The notes under the pieces: model-generated | Database searches by the model: none | Told to the model about the DNA's origin: nothing | Seen by the model: only the letters and a program-made list of their open reading frames with translations | Program-made: the position numbers and the translations under genes | Part shown: piece after piece, positions 32,188 through 40,566 of the stretch | How positions within the stretch are numbered: position 1 is the first letter of the stretch | Layout: each line of letters begins with the position of its first letter | NCBI RefSeq assembly: GCF_049059935.1 | Contig: NZ_JBMGQR010000001.1 | Coordinates: 62,001 to 126,000 of the forward strand | From: JAURVT01 sp049059935 | Lineage (GTDB): Bacteria > Actinomycetota > Actinomycetes > Propionibacteriales > Nocardioidaceae | Direction: 5' to 3' | DNA length: 64,000 nucleotides

Positions 32188-34209
32188 ATGACTTCTGCTG
32201 TCGCCCTCCCCCTTTTGCCTCTGGCTTCTCCCACTGAGGCCAATCGCGCCGAGCTCTTCCACTTTGCCCAAGAGCACGGGGCGTTCCTTGCGTTCCAAGA
32301 CGGCAACCCCGAGCCAGTAGTGACGGTCTTGCGCGACCGCGCTGCCGACCTGCAGCAGACGGCTCACCAGGTGCCTGATTCGGGCTACCTACGCGGCTAC
32401 CTCGACGCGCTTCGCTTGGTTCTGCGGGGGTTCCTCGACGGCATGGAGCGTCAGCACCAGGCCGAGAAGGTTGCTGACACGATCGACAGTGCCCGGTACC
32501 GAATCTTGCGACTCCTCGCAGTCACCCCACGCCGTCGAGCACAGCTGCCCGAGCTGACCGGGCTTTCGGACTCACACATCTCCAGGGTTCTGGCAGCCCT
32601 GTCGAACGAGGGCCTCGTCGGCAAGACCAAGGCACCCTTGGGACTAGATGCCCGCGCCGTACTTTGGAGGGCAACTGTTGCCGGCGAGGAGCTCGTCGCC
32701 CAGACGGCACGCTTCGGCCTTCATCCCGACGTGGACGCAGACGCTGCCTCAGATGAGGCTCTAAACCGTGCCAATCAACTCGCCGCGAGGTCCATGCTGG
32801 CCGACGCAAGGAGCGCACGGCGAAAGCTGTGGGAAGGTGAAAAGCTTCCCGACTCCGAAGAATCTCCTCCCGAGGCCGTGCGAAAGGCGCACCTTACTCG
32901 CTTGCGCCGCGTGCTCGACTCCGATGTGGCTGAGTTCGATAAGTGGTTGGCGCTCGAAGTCACCGGGGAGCTCCTAACCGCCACGCGGCTAAGTGGCGGA
33001 ACCCTCGAGGACCAGGAGACGCTTGAACGTCGCTTGGAGGAACGGAGCGGACAGTCGCCGATCGGCCACTTTGCCGCAGGTTTGCTGGCCTTCCACCTCG
33101 GCAAGCGCTCCCAAGGCGACGCGCACGGCACGCACACCACGGCGTTGGATTACTTCGATGACGCCGAGGCGCATTTCCGAGTGGTCGAGGGACACCGGAT
33201 CGCAGGGGTTCTAGCGGCGGAGGCGTGGAACAGACTCGCCGCAGGAGACGCCCACAGGCGTGCGGGCAACATTGCGGGAGCGTTGAAGTGGACGCAACGA
33301 GCATTCGAATCCGCCAAAGAGGCCGAAGAGCCCTACGCCGTGCTCAAGAGCGGCATCACCCTCGGCCTGCTACACCGAACTGCCGGCGAGCCCGACAGGT
33401 GCATACATCTCCTTGGCGGCATCCGAAACCTGGCCATTGAGCACGGCTACACCACGTTGGCGGCGCAGTGCGACTTTCACGTGGGCGAAGCAAGCCGCTA
33501 CAAGGGGGCACTGGGCGAGGCAGGGGTTCTGCTGCGGGCCGCGGTAGAAGTCTTGGCGGATCGGGATCCAAAGACTCACGCGTTCGCCCTTTCGGCCTTG
33601 GGTGCATGGGCGTTCGACACGGCAGCTAGCGAAGAGGGCGTCTCCCGACAACGAGATCTACGTCAGTGCCGCGACACGCTGCGCCAAGCGCTGGACGCTG
33701 CCGAGAGGACCGTCCTGCCTGACGCTCAGGCGCTGTGCCTTCGCCGTCTTGGATTGGTTGAGGCCGTATTAGGCAATCAGAGCGACGCCAAGGTGGCGGT
33801 GGGCGAGGCACTGGAGCTGTACTCGAGTCAGCGGGTCATGAGCCGCATTGGTCAAGTGGAGTGTCATGCGACCTTAGCGCGAATGACCGCAGACCCAACT
33901 GAGGTCCGGGCCGCGTCAGGTGCGCTGGGGGACTTGGCTCGCGGGAGCGTCTGGCTCGTTGGCCCGAGGGGACCCAAGTCTGACGCCTTCGCGCTTTCCG
34001 GCCACTCGCTGCGATTGGTGGACCGCTGGGTCTATGAAAATCTCAAAGGCGCCGTATCCATCACCCACGATGACGAGCAGCTGCAGATGGTCAGGACGAA
34101 GCTGCCCGAAGCCTGGAAGTCGCTGTACACGGTGGGCTTGGCCGGCGGACTTCAAGTACAGGCCGGCCGGTCACCCATGGGCAAGGAACCACTCGTGCTC
34201 ACCGCGTGA
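32188..34209 (+). CDS. winged-helix and TPR-repeat regulator of the five-gene module
   Basis: The ATG at 32188 follows AGGAG by 7 bases (MTSAVALPLLPLASPTEANR); the product has 673 residues. Residues about 100-165 form a MarR-like winged helix-turn-helix (ARYRILRLLAVTPRRRAQLP, SDSHISRVLAALSNEGLVGK). The C-terminal two-thirds is built of helical TPR-like pairs (LAAGDAHRRAGNIAGALKWT, LGLLHRTAGEPDRCIHLLGG, CLRRLGLVEAVLGNQSDAKV). This suggests a DNA-binding sensor using TPRs to bind a partner. It is divergent from the nuclease pair and tail-to-tail with the hydrolase-fold gene. Confidence 0.75.
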   Translation: MTSAVALPLLPLASPTEANRAELFHFAQEHGAFLAFQDGNPEPVVTVLRDRAADLQQTAHQVPDSGYLRGYLDALRLVLRGFLDGMERQHQAEKVADTIDSARYRILRLLAVTPRRRAQLPELTGLSDSHISRVLAALSNEGLVGKTKAPLGLDARAVLWRATVAGEELVAQTARFGLHPDVDADAASDEALNRANQLAARSMLADARSARRKLWEGEKLPDSEESPPEAVRKAHLTRLRRVLDSDVAEFDKWLALEVTGELLTATRLSGGTLEDQETLERRLEERSGQSPIGHFAAGLLAFHLGKRSQGDAHGTHTTALDYFDDAEAHFRVVEGHRIAGVLAAEAWNRLAAGDAHRRAGNIAGALKWTQRAFESAKEAEEPYAVLKSGITLGLLHRTAGEPDRCIHLLGGIRNLAIEHGYTTLAAQCDFHVGEASRYKGALGEAGVLLRAAVEVLADRDPKTHAFALSALGAWAFDTAASEEGVSRQRDLRQCRDTLRQALDAAERTVLPDAQALCLRRLGLVEAVLGNQSDAKVAVGEALELYSSQRVMSRIGQVECHATLARMTADPTEVRAASGALGDLARGSVWLVGPRGPKSDAFALSGHSLRLVDRWVYENLKGAVSITHDDEQLQMVRTKLPEAWKSLYTVGLAGGLQVQAGRSPMGKEPLVLTA

Positions 34210-35539
34210 CCGCCTCCCAAGCGGACTCAGAACCGCTTCCGTCCTGCTTCCAGCCGGTGTGCCGCAGTCCTGGTGGGACGTCGGTTTCGGGGCGGCTCTG
34301 CACAGTCTCGCCGGGGAAGCAGAAGAGGGTCGTGGGGACGCTGGAGCTACTCACCGGGTCGTTGGCCCAGACGACGAGCCCCTGATTGCGAATGCTGACG
34401 TCGTCGAGTGATGTCTTGAAGTACCCGATCTTCGGAGTCAGCGAGGACACGAGCACCAGGTTTGCATAGGAGTTGCGGAGCAGTTCCGGCACCACATCGG
34501 GGTTGACGTCGGCACAGATCAGGGTGGCAACAGTCCACCTTCTCGAGTACACGAGGGTGAGGCGGGTGCCGGGGTCGATCGCCTCGGGGGGTAGGGGGTG
34601 CGTTGAACCACCTCCGCCGAAGGGCTGCAGTTTGTCGTGAACCGCCACCACATCGCCGTCAAGGAATAGCTGAGCGCGGTTGCGCTGCTTGGAGTCGACT
34701 TCTTGATGTTGGGAGCCAGCGAAGACGAGTCGGGGTGAGTCCGTCGGGGCCCAGTTCGTGCAGCCATTGAGTTCGGGAATCACGGCCACTGATGCGCCCG
34801 CCGCAGCAGCGCGGGCTAGGAGTTCGTCGGTTCGATCGCGTGCATGAACCTCGTCTTCGGGACCGAAACCGAAGGAGGCTCCGTCTGGGGTCTGCGTGCC
34901 TTGAGCGCGGCGGTCGCCTGGCCCGAGCGGAAGGACCGTGGCGCAGGCCGGAAGCTGGCCCAGCGCGCGGTCGAGCTGATCCGCGTGATCCACGACCACC
35001 GCGACTTTGAACGGGCAACCCGCTGGGTAGCGAAAGAGGACGAACTGCGGCGGGAACTCAGGCGTCGGCGAGATCCCCAGCGCCCTCCGCTCACGACGAG
35101 GTCCCATGCTCGGTCGAGCACCATGGGCTTCCTCGTAGCCGGTCATCAGCTGCGCCTGCGGAAGGGGAATCAGGTCTCCGTCGATCACTTCGGGGATTGG
35201 GCGTGTCTCGAATTCGTGGCGAATCAAGTCGGCCCAGGCTGCGTCGATCGATGCGGCCAGCACGTAGGCGCGGGCGCACGGCGACAGCAGCAACGCTTCG
35301 TCATTGATCCGCCGGACTACAGGCTCGACGGCGGCTGGGAACAGTGTGGCTGTCAAATCCTCGAGGCATCGACGAATCAAGGTGGCGACGAGGTGGCGTG
35401 TGCCCCCGTCGCTGAGGTCGACGTGCAGTTCGACGGGGTCACGCTGACTTGCGCTGTGGGCTGCGCGCAGGAGTGTTCCTGGCGTGGTGGCATGTGGTGA
35501 AGGGTCGCTGCTCAGGTCCTCCCAGCGATGCTCCGCCAT
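34199..35539 (-). CDS. carbon-nitrogen hydrolase (nitrilase-fold) protein with long N-terminal region
   Basis: From the ATG at 35539 (MAEHRWEDLSSDPSPHATTP) the product has 446 residues. Residues about 175-440 match the nitrilase fold with the Glu-Lys-Cys triad visible as E256 (VAVIPELNG), K303 (VAVHDKLQPFGG) and C342 (VATLICADVN). The N-terminal 170 residues are a separate helical region of unknown role. Such enzymes hydrolyse amides or nitriles. The gene ends within the tail of the wHTH-TPR gene (11 bp overlap) and lies beside the kinase. Association with these genes hints at a signalling or defence role rather than metabolism. Confidence 0.75.
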   Translation of the reverse strand: MAEHRWEDLSSDPSPHATTPGTLLRAAHSASQRDPVELHVDLSDGGTRHLVATLIRRCLEDLTATLFPAAVEPVVRRINDEALLLSPCARAYVLAASIDAAWADLIRHEFETRPIPEVIDGDLIPLPQAQLMTGYEEAHGARPSMGPRRERRALGISPTPEFPPQFVLFRYPAGCPFKVAVVVDHADQLDRALGQLPACATVLPLGPGDRRAQGTQTPDGASFGFGPEDEVHARDRTDELLARAAAAGASVAVIPELNGCTNWAPTDSPRLVFAGSQHQEVDSKQRNRAQLFLDGDVVAVHDKLQPFGGGGSTHPLPPEAIDPGTRLTLVYSRRWTVATLICADVNPDVVPELLRNSYANLVLVSSLTPKIGYFKTSLDDVSIRNQGLVVWANDPVSSSSVPTTLFCFPGETVQSRPETDVPPGLRHTGWKQDGSGSESAWEAVTR

Positions 35540-35791
35540 TCGACTCCCACAGCCTCGTGAACCGGCTCCCTTTGGCCGCGACAAGAGCAGATAGTCAAAG
35601 TCGTGTTGACGCGGCTGTCAATGCTTCGCAGTCAAGGTGGCCCAATCTTGCCCTAGAAGGCGAAATTGCCGGCAGGGCGGCAGCGGAGGCCTTGGCCAGG
35701 ACTACGGCCGTTTCCTGGTTGCTGGGGTTCAGAGGAAGTGGACCCGTACATCACCAAGACCCCTGCGCGCTATCGGTGACTTGTCGCCGGC

Positions 35792-37366
35792 TCACGGCTC
35801 TTGATGACGATTGGACTCGGCCACGAAATGGTCAACGAGGACCTGCCAATTGAGTCCCTCGTTCGAGATCTCGACGAACTCGGGCGGCCCCGGCTCATTG
35901 GCACTCCTGGTGTTGTGCCAACGTTCGAGGGCGTTGAGCGTCACGGTCGGTGGGGTGTCCGCATGCTGCCGGGTGAAGTTGGGTCGAAGTTGCACGATCC
36001 GCCAACGCGACACGCCGTCGTCGGAAGGATCGGGTTGGGCATAGATGTTTGCGATCGGAGTTGACGAGGACTGGTTGACCCGCTGAAAGCTCAACGTGCC
36101 CACAGCGGTCGCGGCGCACTTGGAATCCGAGGGCGGCGTGTGCAGGGAGAACATCCGGTGGTCGTACAACCCAACTTCGCTCCGATTGGTGTCCTCGTGT
36201 CGCCCCCACCCTGATGGGTCAACGCTCCGTACCTGATGGGTCAGTTCGTCCCAGATGCGTCGTAGCTGGTCGAGCGCCGCAGCGGACGCCTCAGCCCGTG
36301 CTGCCGCCCTCTCGGCGAGAACACTCTGCTCGTCCTCCCGACGTCGCCCTCGGGCGGCAAGTTCTCTGAGTCCGTCGAGGTCGGTGCTGCTAGCTGCCGG
36401 ACCCTCGAGCATGTCGAGGAGCTGCTCTGCGGTGACGCGTGAGTCGTGAGTCTTGGACAAGGCGTGTGTCAACGCACGGGCAAGGACGCGATCGCCGACG
36501 AGTCCCATGTCGGGCAGCTCGGTGAGGTGTGCCGTGGGGCGCTCGTTCTGGAAGGGCACCTGTCCTGCTGCGAGCTCGTACAACGTGCAACCCAGTGAGT
36601 ACACGTCGGAGCGGAGTGTCTGGGAGCGGCCGGCGACCACCTCTGGTGCCAGATACTCGCGGGTTCCCATCCACGCAAACGTGCCGATTGTGCCTGTCTG
36701 TTGCTCCAGCACTCGGGCGATCCCGAAGTCTGCCCAGCACCAGATTCCGTTCCACAACAGGGCATTGTTCGGCTTGATGTCGCGATGCATCACGCCTGCC
36801 TCGTGCAGGCGGACTAGCGCACGGGTGAGCTCAACTGCGATGTGTCGGATCTCGCGGTCATCTGGTGCGGACAGGGTTGACGCTGGCAGGTGCTGAGTCG
36901 GAGCTCCCGCGGACTCGTGTCGCTGACCCGGATCGTTGTTGTCCGTGTCCTTGGCGGCCTTCCACCGCGCAGCGATCACATCAGCCAGCGATGTCTGAGC
37001 CCGGGGAAAGACCAGCACTAGGCGAGAGGTTTCGCGTACGGAAGTGATGAGCGGGACAATTCCGTCGAGCGTGGCTGCGTCGCGGTGCGCGGCTAGGTGA
37101 GTGTTGACGACCTCTTCACGCTCAGCGGCTTCCGCGTCGCGTACCCAAGCGCTGACGCCGTTGTTGACGCGCAGGTCGACGATCTTCACCGCAACCTGGT
37201 CACCGGTAGGGCCGGTGCCGCCGAAGACACGTCCGAACTGTCCAGCACCCAGGAGCTCTGAGTAGTCGACCACATACTCGTTGCCGTCGGCGCCGACCAG
37301 AGTCTCTGACTCTTGCCTGGTTGGCTGTGAGCTTTCGTCGAAGCTGTGGCCCATCTCGTTCGACAC
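35792..37366 (-). CDS. soluble Ser/Thr protein kinase
   Basis: The 524-residue protein has a full kinase domain: the glycine loop GAGQFG at 40-45, the VAVK lysine at K61, HRDIKPNN with catalytic D196, DFG at 213-215, GTREYLAPE, and DVYSLGCTLYELAAG. An Ala/Arg-rich helical region (about 325-375) and a C-terminal domain of unknown fold follow. It has no membrane helix, unlike the PknB type, and carries no PASTA repeats. It lies upstream of the hydrolase-fold gene on the same strand with about 250 bp between them. Its partners in the module are likely substrates. Confidence 0.82.
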   Translation of the reverse strand: MSNEMGHSFDESSQPTRQESETLVGADGNEYVVDYSELLGAGQFGRVFGGTGPTGDQVAVKIVDLRVNNGVSAWVRDAEAAEREEVVNTHLAAHRDAATLDGIVPLITSVRETSRLVLVFPRAQTSLADVIAARWKAAKDTDNNDPGQRHESAGAPTQHLPASTLSAPDDREIRHIAVELTRALVRLHEAGVMHRDIKPNNALLWNGIWCWADFGIARVLEQQTGTIGTFAWMGTREYLAPEVVAGRSQTLRSDVYSLGCTLYELAAGQVPFQNERPTAHLTELPDMGLVGDRVLARALTHALSKTHDSRVTAEQLLDMLEGPAASSTDLDGLRELAARGRRREDEQSVLAERAAARAEASAAALDQLRRIWDELTHQVRSVDPSGWGRHEDTNRSEVGLYDHRMFSLHTPPSDSKCAATAVGTLSFQRVNQSSSTPIANIYAQPDPSDDGVSRWRIVQLRPNFTRQHADTPPTVTLNALERWHNTRSANEPGPPEFVEISNEGLNWQVLVDHFVAESNRHQEP

Positions 37367-37595
37367 GATTCACCTCCCAACTGCGGTCACGTACTTGAAT
37401 GAACTCCAGAGAAGAGGCTAGTCGGCGGACCTCGAAGTGGAGATCAGCCGATCGAGCCCGCGCCAACACGCCCACCATCCAGCTCCGCTGATCTAGCCGA
37501 CGATGCTTCGACAACGTCCCCTTTGCGGCGCAGTCGCCCGCCCGGCTTGCGGCGGGTTGGGGTCGATGAACCAGGCCAGAACTGCGAGAGATTCC

Positions 37596-38009
37596 ATGAA
37601 CCAGACAGAAGTTCCGCAGCTGCTGCGCGACGCCACAGAGGACATTCTGGTGGGTCCGCCACCCGTGGAGACGATCGTGCGCAATGGCACTCGTGCCAAG
37701 CGTCGTCGCGCTGCTGCCCTCGCCGCGTCAGCGGCCGTCACCGTCGCGGTCTTCACCGCTATCGCTGCTGCTCCATCAGTTCTCACGGCAGGCGACCTCG
37801 ACTCTGGCGTGGCAACCACGCCGAACGGCACGGTCACGATCACTCAAGACGACGCGAGTGTCTCACCTCCGAGCCCCTCTCGGTTCCTGTTGGGGGACGG
37901 TCTGACCGCCACGGACGTGCACGAGGCGATCACCCCGTTGAAGGACTGTCCTGAACTGATGGCCTTCCTCCTCTCACCGGAGGTAGCCGAGATGCAGAAA
38001 ACCTTGTGA
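37596..38009 (+). CDS. hypothetical membrane-anchored protein
   Basis: I use the ATG at 37596 (MNQTEVPQLLRDATEDILVG); an ATG 30 bases upstream is an alternative. The 137-residue protein has a cytoplasmic N-terminus, a basic stretch RNGTRAKRRR, one hydrophobic helix (AAALAASAAVTVAVFTAIAA) and an extracytoplasmic part ending EVAEMQKTL. Related actinobacterial proteins often have longer external domains, so this one may be shortened. The 200 bases before it hold no gene. Confidence 0.6.
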   Translation: MNQTEVPQLLRDATEDILVGPPPVETIVRNGTRAKRRRAAALAASAAVTVAVFTAIAAAPSVLTAGDLDSGVATTPNGTVTITQDDASVSPPSPSRFLLGDGLTATDVHEAITPLKDCPELMAFLLSPEVAEMQKTL

Positions 38010-38127
38010 CCCGTACACCCCGGAGACACGGTTCTGTCCCGACTGCCCCGACGTTGAGCTGATGCGGCTTTGGCACGAGGAGGCCGTCTCTCGCATGGAG
38101 GCGTCCGGAGACGCCCACGTCCGATGA
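37987..38127 (+). pseudogene. Cys-rich protein fragment (zinc-ribbon-like)
   Basis: An open frame with no start codon reads CRKPCDPYTPETRFCPDCPD and then VELMRLWHEEAVSRMEASGD. Two CxxC-like pairs suggest a small metal-binding domain. It overlaps the end of the preceding gene in another frame. Being open only between a stop and a stop, it is most likely the remains of a gene lost at a rearrangement. Confidence 0.3.
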
Positions 38128-38318
38128 TTGGAAGCATGATGGCACGGCGTGTCCGCAGCGCGAGCACGGCAGGGCGTGATGGCAACTAGCGAGCGAGGGT
38201 GACCTCCCCGCAGCACAGATGCACCACATTGACGGGCTCAACTCAACACGACTAGCTGACCCGTTAGGCCGCGTACTGACAGCGGCAGAAGCGTGCACTT
38301 CTCCGGCAGGATGCATGG

Positions 38319-38414
38319 ATGGCCGAGACGAGCAACGTGACCATCACTCTGACCTCCGACGAGGCGCTCGTGCTCTTCGAGTTGCGGCACCGCTGGAGGA
38401 TGCCGACGTCGTGA
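38319..38414 (+). pseudogene. truncated small ORF (first 31 codons of an actinobacterial hypothetical)
   Basis: The frame reads MAETSNVTITLTSDEALVLF followed by ELRHRWRMPTS and a stop. The opening matches the start of a longer hypothetical family in related actinobacteria, as I recall it. A hairpin repeat begins 17 bp after the stop. It is probably a cut-off gene. Apart from the listed repeat, tRNA-like arm and protein fragments, the rest of 38010-39068 shows nothing I can support. Confidence 0.35.
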
Positions 38415-38430
38415 GCCCGCCGCAGCACGA

Positions 38431-38475
38431 ACCTCACGCGGAGCGTGACCATAGCGGGAACCCCATGCGGGATCG
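38431..38475. repeat. hairpin repeat, rightmost copy
   Basis: The perfect stem TCACGC-GGA-GCGTGA is at 38434-38448, then CCATAGCGGGAACCCCATGC. No copy is seen to the right of this point in the window. It lies near the right edge of the accessory region. Confidence 0.75.
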
Positions 38476-38923
38476 GTGCCGTTGGCGCCAAGACCATCAG
38501 ACGACAGGTCTCACATGACCCGACCGGTCGTATGACCGGGACCGGGGCGTCAAGCGGCACGCTCTCAAGCGAGAGATGCAGCCCCGCGATGCCAACTCGA
38601 ACTCGCGTCGCTCGTCCGTTCGAGGTCGTCCACCCGTCCTAGGGGTGACAGGGCCAAACCGTCTCGGGCGCTGGAGAAAGCCCGTCGCGCGTCAGCATCC
38701 TGATCGAGTCGACGCCCGGGGCATGGCCTGGCGGCAGGCCTCGAAGGTCGCACGCCGGGCAGACACCTCTCCAGGCTGCACACTTCTGAGGGCTGAATGA
38801 AGTTCATCGGGCTGTCCGAGCTGCACGATACGGTCCGACACTGGAGGTGCAGCTGATGACCGACTGCGCAGACCGCCGCGCCACAGACATTGACCACGAG
38901 GTCGCCGCTCAGACCCGCACGGG

Positions 38924-38949
38924 CACTGGTGGGATCGAACCCACGTAGG
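38924..38949 (-). other. tRNA T-arm-like sequence, possible att remnant
   Basis: On the minus strand the sequence reads GTGGGTTCGATCCCAC, a perfect tRNA T-arm with its 5-bp stem, followed by CAGTGCC as a possible acceptor strand. No matching acceptor 5' strand, D-arm or anticodon arm is found upstream, so it is not a complete tRNA. It lies at the change from loose accessory DNA to tightly packed genes and could be a trace of integration at a tRNA 3' end. Confidence 0.3.
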
Positions 38950-39068
38950 TGCGCCCCAGTCCCCCCTCGGACACCACGCGCTCGACCAGGTCCCATCGCC
39001 AGGCTCCCGAGCCCGACGGTGGGACCTCGTCGTCGGCGGGGTGGTCGTCGCGGCGCGCGGGTCCGGAC

Positions 39069-39290
39069 CTAGGCACCCTGCTCGCGGGCGTGGGGCAGAC
39101 CGTTGGCGTCCTCGTAGTCCCACACGCCCCAGTCGTAGCCGGCCTCGTAGGCGGCGTTCGGTGCGTCGGGCCTCAGGTGGCGCGCCTGGACTGCGCCGCG
39201 CGTCAGGCAGTACGTGCGCGCCGCCTCGTACCCCGCGGCCCACTGCTGCTGTGCATCGACGTCTCGTCCCACCCGCTCAGTCGAACACAT
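39069..39290 (-). CDS. small hypothetical protein
   Basis: The ATG at 39290 (MCSTERVGRDVDAQQQWAAG) gives 73 residues. The protein is soluble and contains a GYxxG-type repeat, AAGYEAARTY and YEAGYDWGVWDYED, suggesting a compact helical fold. No family is recognised. It is divergent from the acetyltransferase gene with only 43 bp between their starts, so the two share regulatory DNA. Confidence 0.6.
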   Translation of the reverse strand: MCSTERVGRDVDAQQQWAAGYEAARTYCLTRGAVQARHLRPDAPNAAYEAGYDWGVWDYEDANGLPHAREQGA

Positions 39291-39333
39291 GTTCGACGTC
39301 GTCGGCAAGCCTGCTACCGATATCTTCAAGGTC

Positions 39334-39846
39334 ATGAGCGTCCCCGAGGCCCTCGACGTGGTCGTCCGCGCCATGGACGACGACGACCTCGTCGACGTGA
39401 GACGCATCTACGCCGAGGGCATCGCGGCCGGTGACGCTACGTTCGAGACCGAGACGCCGACCGTCGCGGCGCTGCGCACCAGGTGGATCGACGGTCACCG
39501 CTGGGTCGCGACCGTCGACGGCCGCGTCGTGGGCTGGGCCGCCGCGGCCCCGACCTCGGGGCGGGAGTGCTACGCCGGCGTCGCCGAGACCTCGGTCTAC
39601 GTGGCCGCCGACGCCCGGGGACGACGGGTGGGTCGGGCGCTGCTGCGGCAGCAGGTGGATGCTGCCGACACCGGCGGCCTGTGGACGCTGCAGGCGTCGA
39701 TCTTCCCCGAGAACCGGGCGTCGATCGTCCTGCACCACTCCGTCGGCTTCAGGACCGTGGGCGTCCGTGAGCGGGTGGCCCGGCACCACGGTCGCTGGCG
39801 GGACACCGTCCTGCTCGAGCGCCGCTCGGAGGTCGCGGGCACCTGA
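39334..39846 (+). CDS. GNAT N-acetyltransferase, phosphinothricin-acetyltransferase-like
   Basis: The ATG at 39334 (MSVPEALDVVVRAMDDDDLV) gives 170 residues. The sequence has the PAT/YncA layout: RRIYAEGIAAGDATFETETP near the start, the acetyl-CoA loop ARGRRVGRALL (motif A), and SIFPENRASIVLHHSVGFR near the end. Members acetylate amino groups of methionine sulfoximine, phosphinothricin or amino acids using acetyl-CoA. It converges with the next acetyltransferase gene, leaving 4 bp between their ends. Confidence 0.85.
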   Translation: MSVPEALDVVVRAMDDDDLVDVRRIYAEGIAAGDATFETETPTVAALRTRWIDGHRWVATVDGRVVGWAAAAPTSGRECYAGVAETSVYVAADARGRRVGRALLRQQVDAADTGGLWTLQASIFPENRASIVLHHSVGFRTVGVRERVARHHGRWRDTVLLERRSEVAGT

Positions 39847-39850
39847 GCGC

Positions 39851-40453
39851 TCACGTCGCGTCCGTGAGGCGGAAGCGCACCACCCGTCGGCGCAGGGTGG
39901 GCGAGGCCACCACCTCGTATCCGGCCTCGAGGAACACCTGGAGCAGCCCGACGGACGCCTCGTCCCAGATCAGGGTCTTGCCGGGCGCCGGCTCGGTGGG
40001 GTACCCCTCCAGGACGCGGGCGCCGATCCTCCGCCCGTGCTCGACGGTGGCGGCGGCCAGCTCGTACATCAGGCCCTGGCGCCGGAAGCCCTTGCGCACG
40101 ACGAAGCAGGTGACCGAGACGACGCCGTCGAGCTCGGGGTCCATCCGCATCCACGACTTCTGCCGGCTCCAGATCCGCGGGTAGTCCTCGCGAGGCTCGA
40201 CGGCCACCCAGCCGGCAGGCTCGCCGTCGAGGTACCCGATCAGGCCGGACGTGGGCCCGTCGGTGCCGCACCCGGTCTGCTCCAGCAGAGCCACGTCGCG
40301 CTGCTCCTGGGTGGTGTCGCGCCAGATCCAGCCGGGCACCTTGAGCGCCTGGCAGCGGCACCTGCGGGCGACGCCGGTGTCGAGCACCGTCTCGACGTCC
40401 TCGGTCGACGCCTCGTTGGCCGGTCGCCACGTGAACTCGGGCACGTCTCGCAC
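39851..40453 (-). CDS. GNAT N-acetyltransferase
   Basis: The 200-residue protein starts at a GTG (VRDVPEFTWRPANEASTEDV). It has a four-Cys-containing start (ARRCRCQAL) and a GNAT core with the phrase GYLDGEPAGWVAVEPREDYP, the CoA loop KGFRRQGLMYELAAATVEHG, and ends in the usual beta-strand pair. It belongs to a group in which the substrate is unknown. It reads away from the amidohydrolase gene with 113 bp between their starts. Confidence 0.8.
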   Translation of the reverse strand: MRDVPEFTWRPANEASTEDVETVLDTGVARRCRCQALKVPGWIWRDTTQEQRDVALLEQTGCGTDGPTSGLIGYLDGEPAGWVAVEPREDYPRIWSRQKSWMRMDPELDGVVSVTCFVVRKGFRRQGLMYELAAATVEHGRRIGARVLEGYPTEPAPGKTLIWDEASVGLLQVFLEAGYEVVASPTLRRRVVRFRLTDAT

Positions 40454-40518
40454 CGTAGACCCGCGACCTCCCCGGCGGTACCCGGTTACCTGAACGACTC
40501 AGGGTCCTCACGGGTCGC

Positions 40519-40544
40519 GTTTCCGGACGAAACCATCTCGAAAC
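40519..40544 (+). promoter_or_regulatory. GAAAC repeat before the Nit1C operon, GlnR-site-like
   Basis: GTTTC (40519-40523) with GAAAC (40529-40533) forms a 5-bp inverted repeat, and a second GAAAC follows after exactly 6 bases (40540-40544). Actinobacterial GlnR sites contain GAAAC units spaced by 6 bases. As the operon belongs to a nitrogen-starvation type, GlnR control is plausible. The gTnAC half-sites of the full consensus are not clear. Confidence 0.4.
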
Positions 40545-40566
40545 GCGGCGCGGGTGCACTGGGTCC

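Noticed and set aside
29661..37366. Assigning the five-gene module to a named defence system
   Set aside because: No member matches the signature of a described system closely enough; naming it would be a guess.
13035..38475. The regularly recurring hairpin repeats as a CRISPR array
   Set aside because: Spacing is kilobases, not tens of bases, copies occur in both orientations, and no cas genes are present.
38865..39010. A complete tRNA gene on the minus strand
   Set aside because: Only the T-arm is present; no acceptor 5' strand, D-arm or anticodon arm can be paired.
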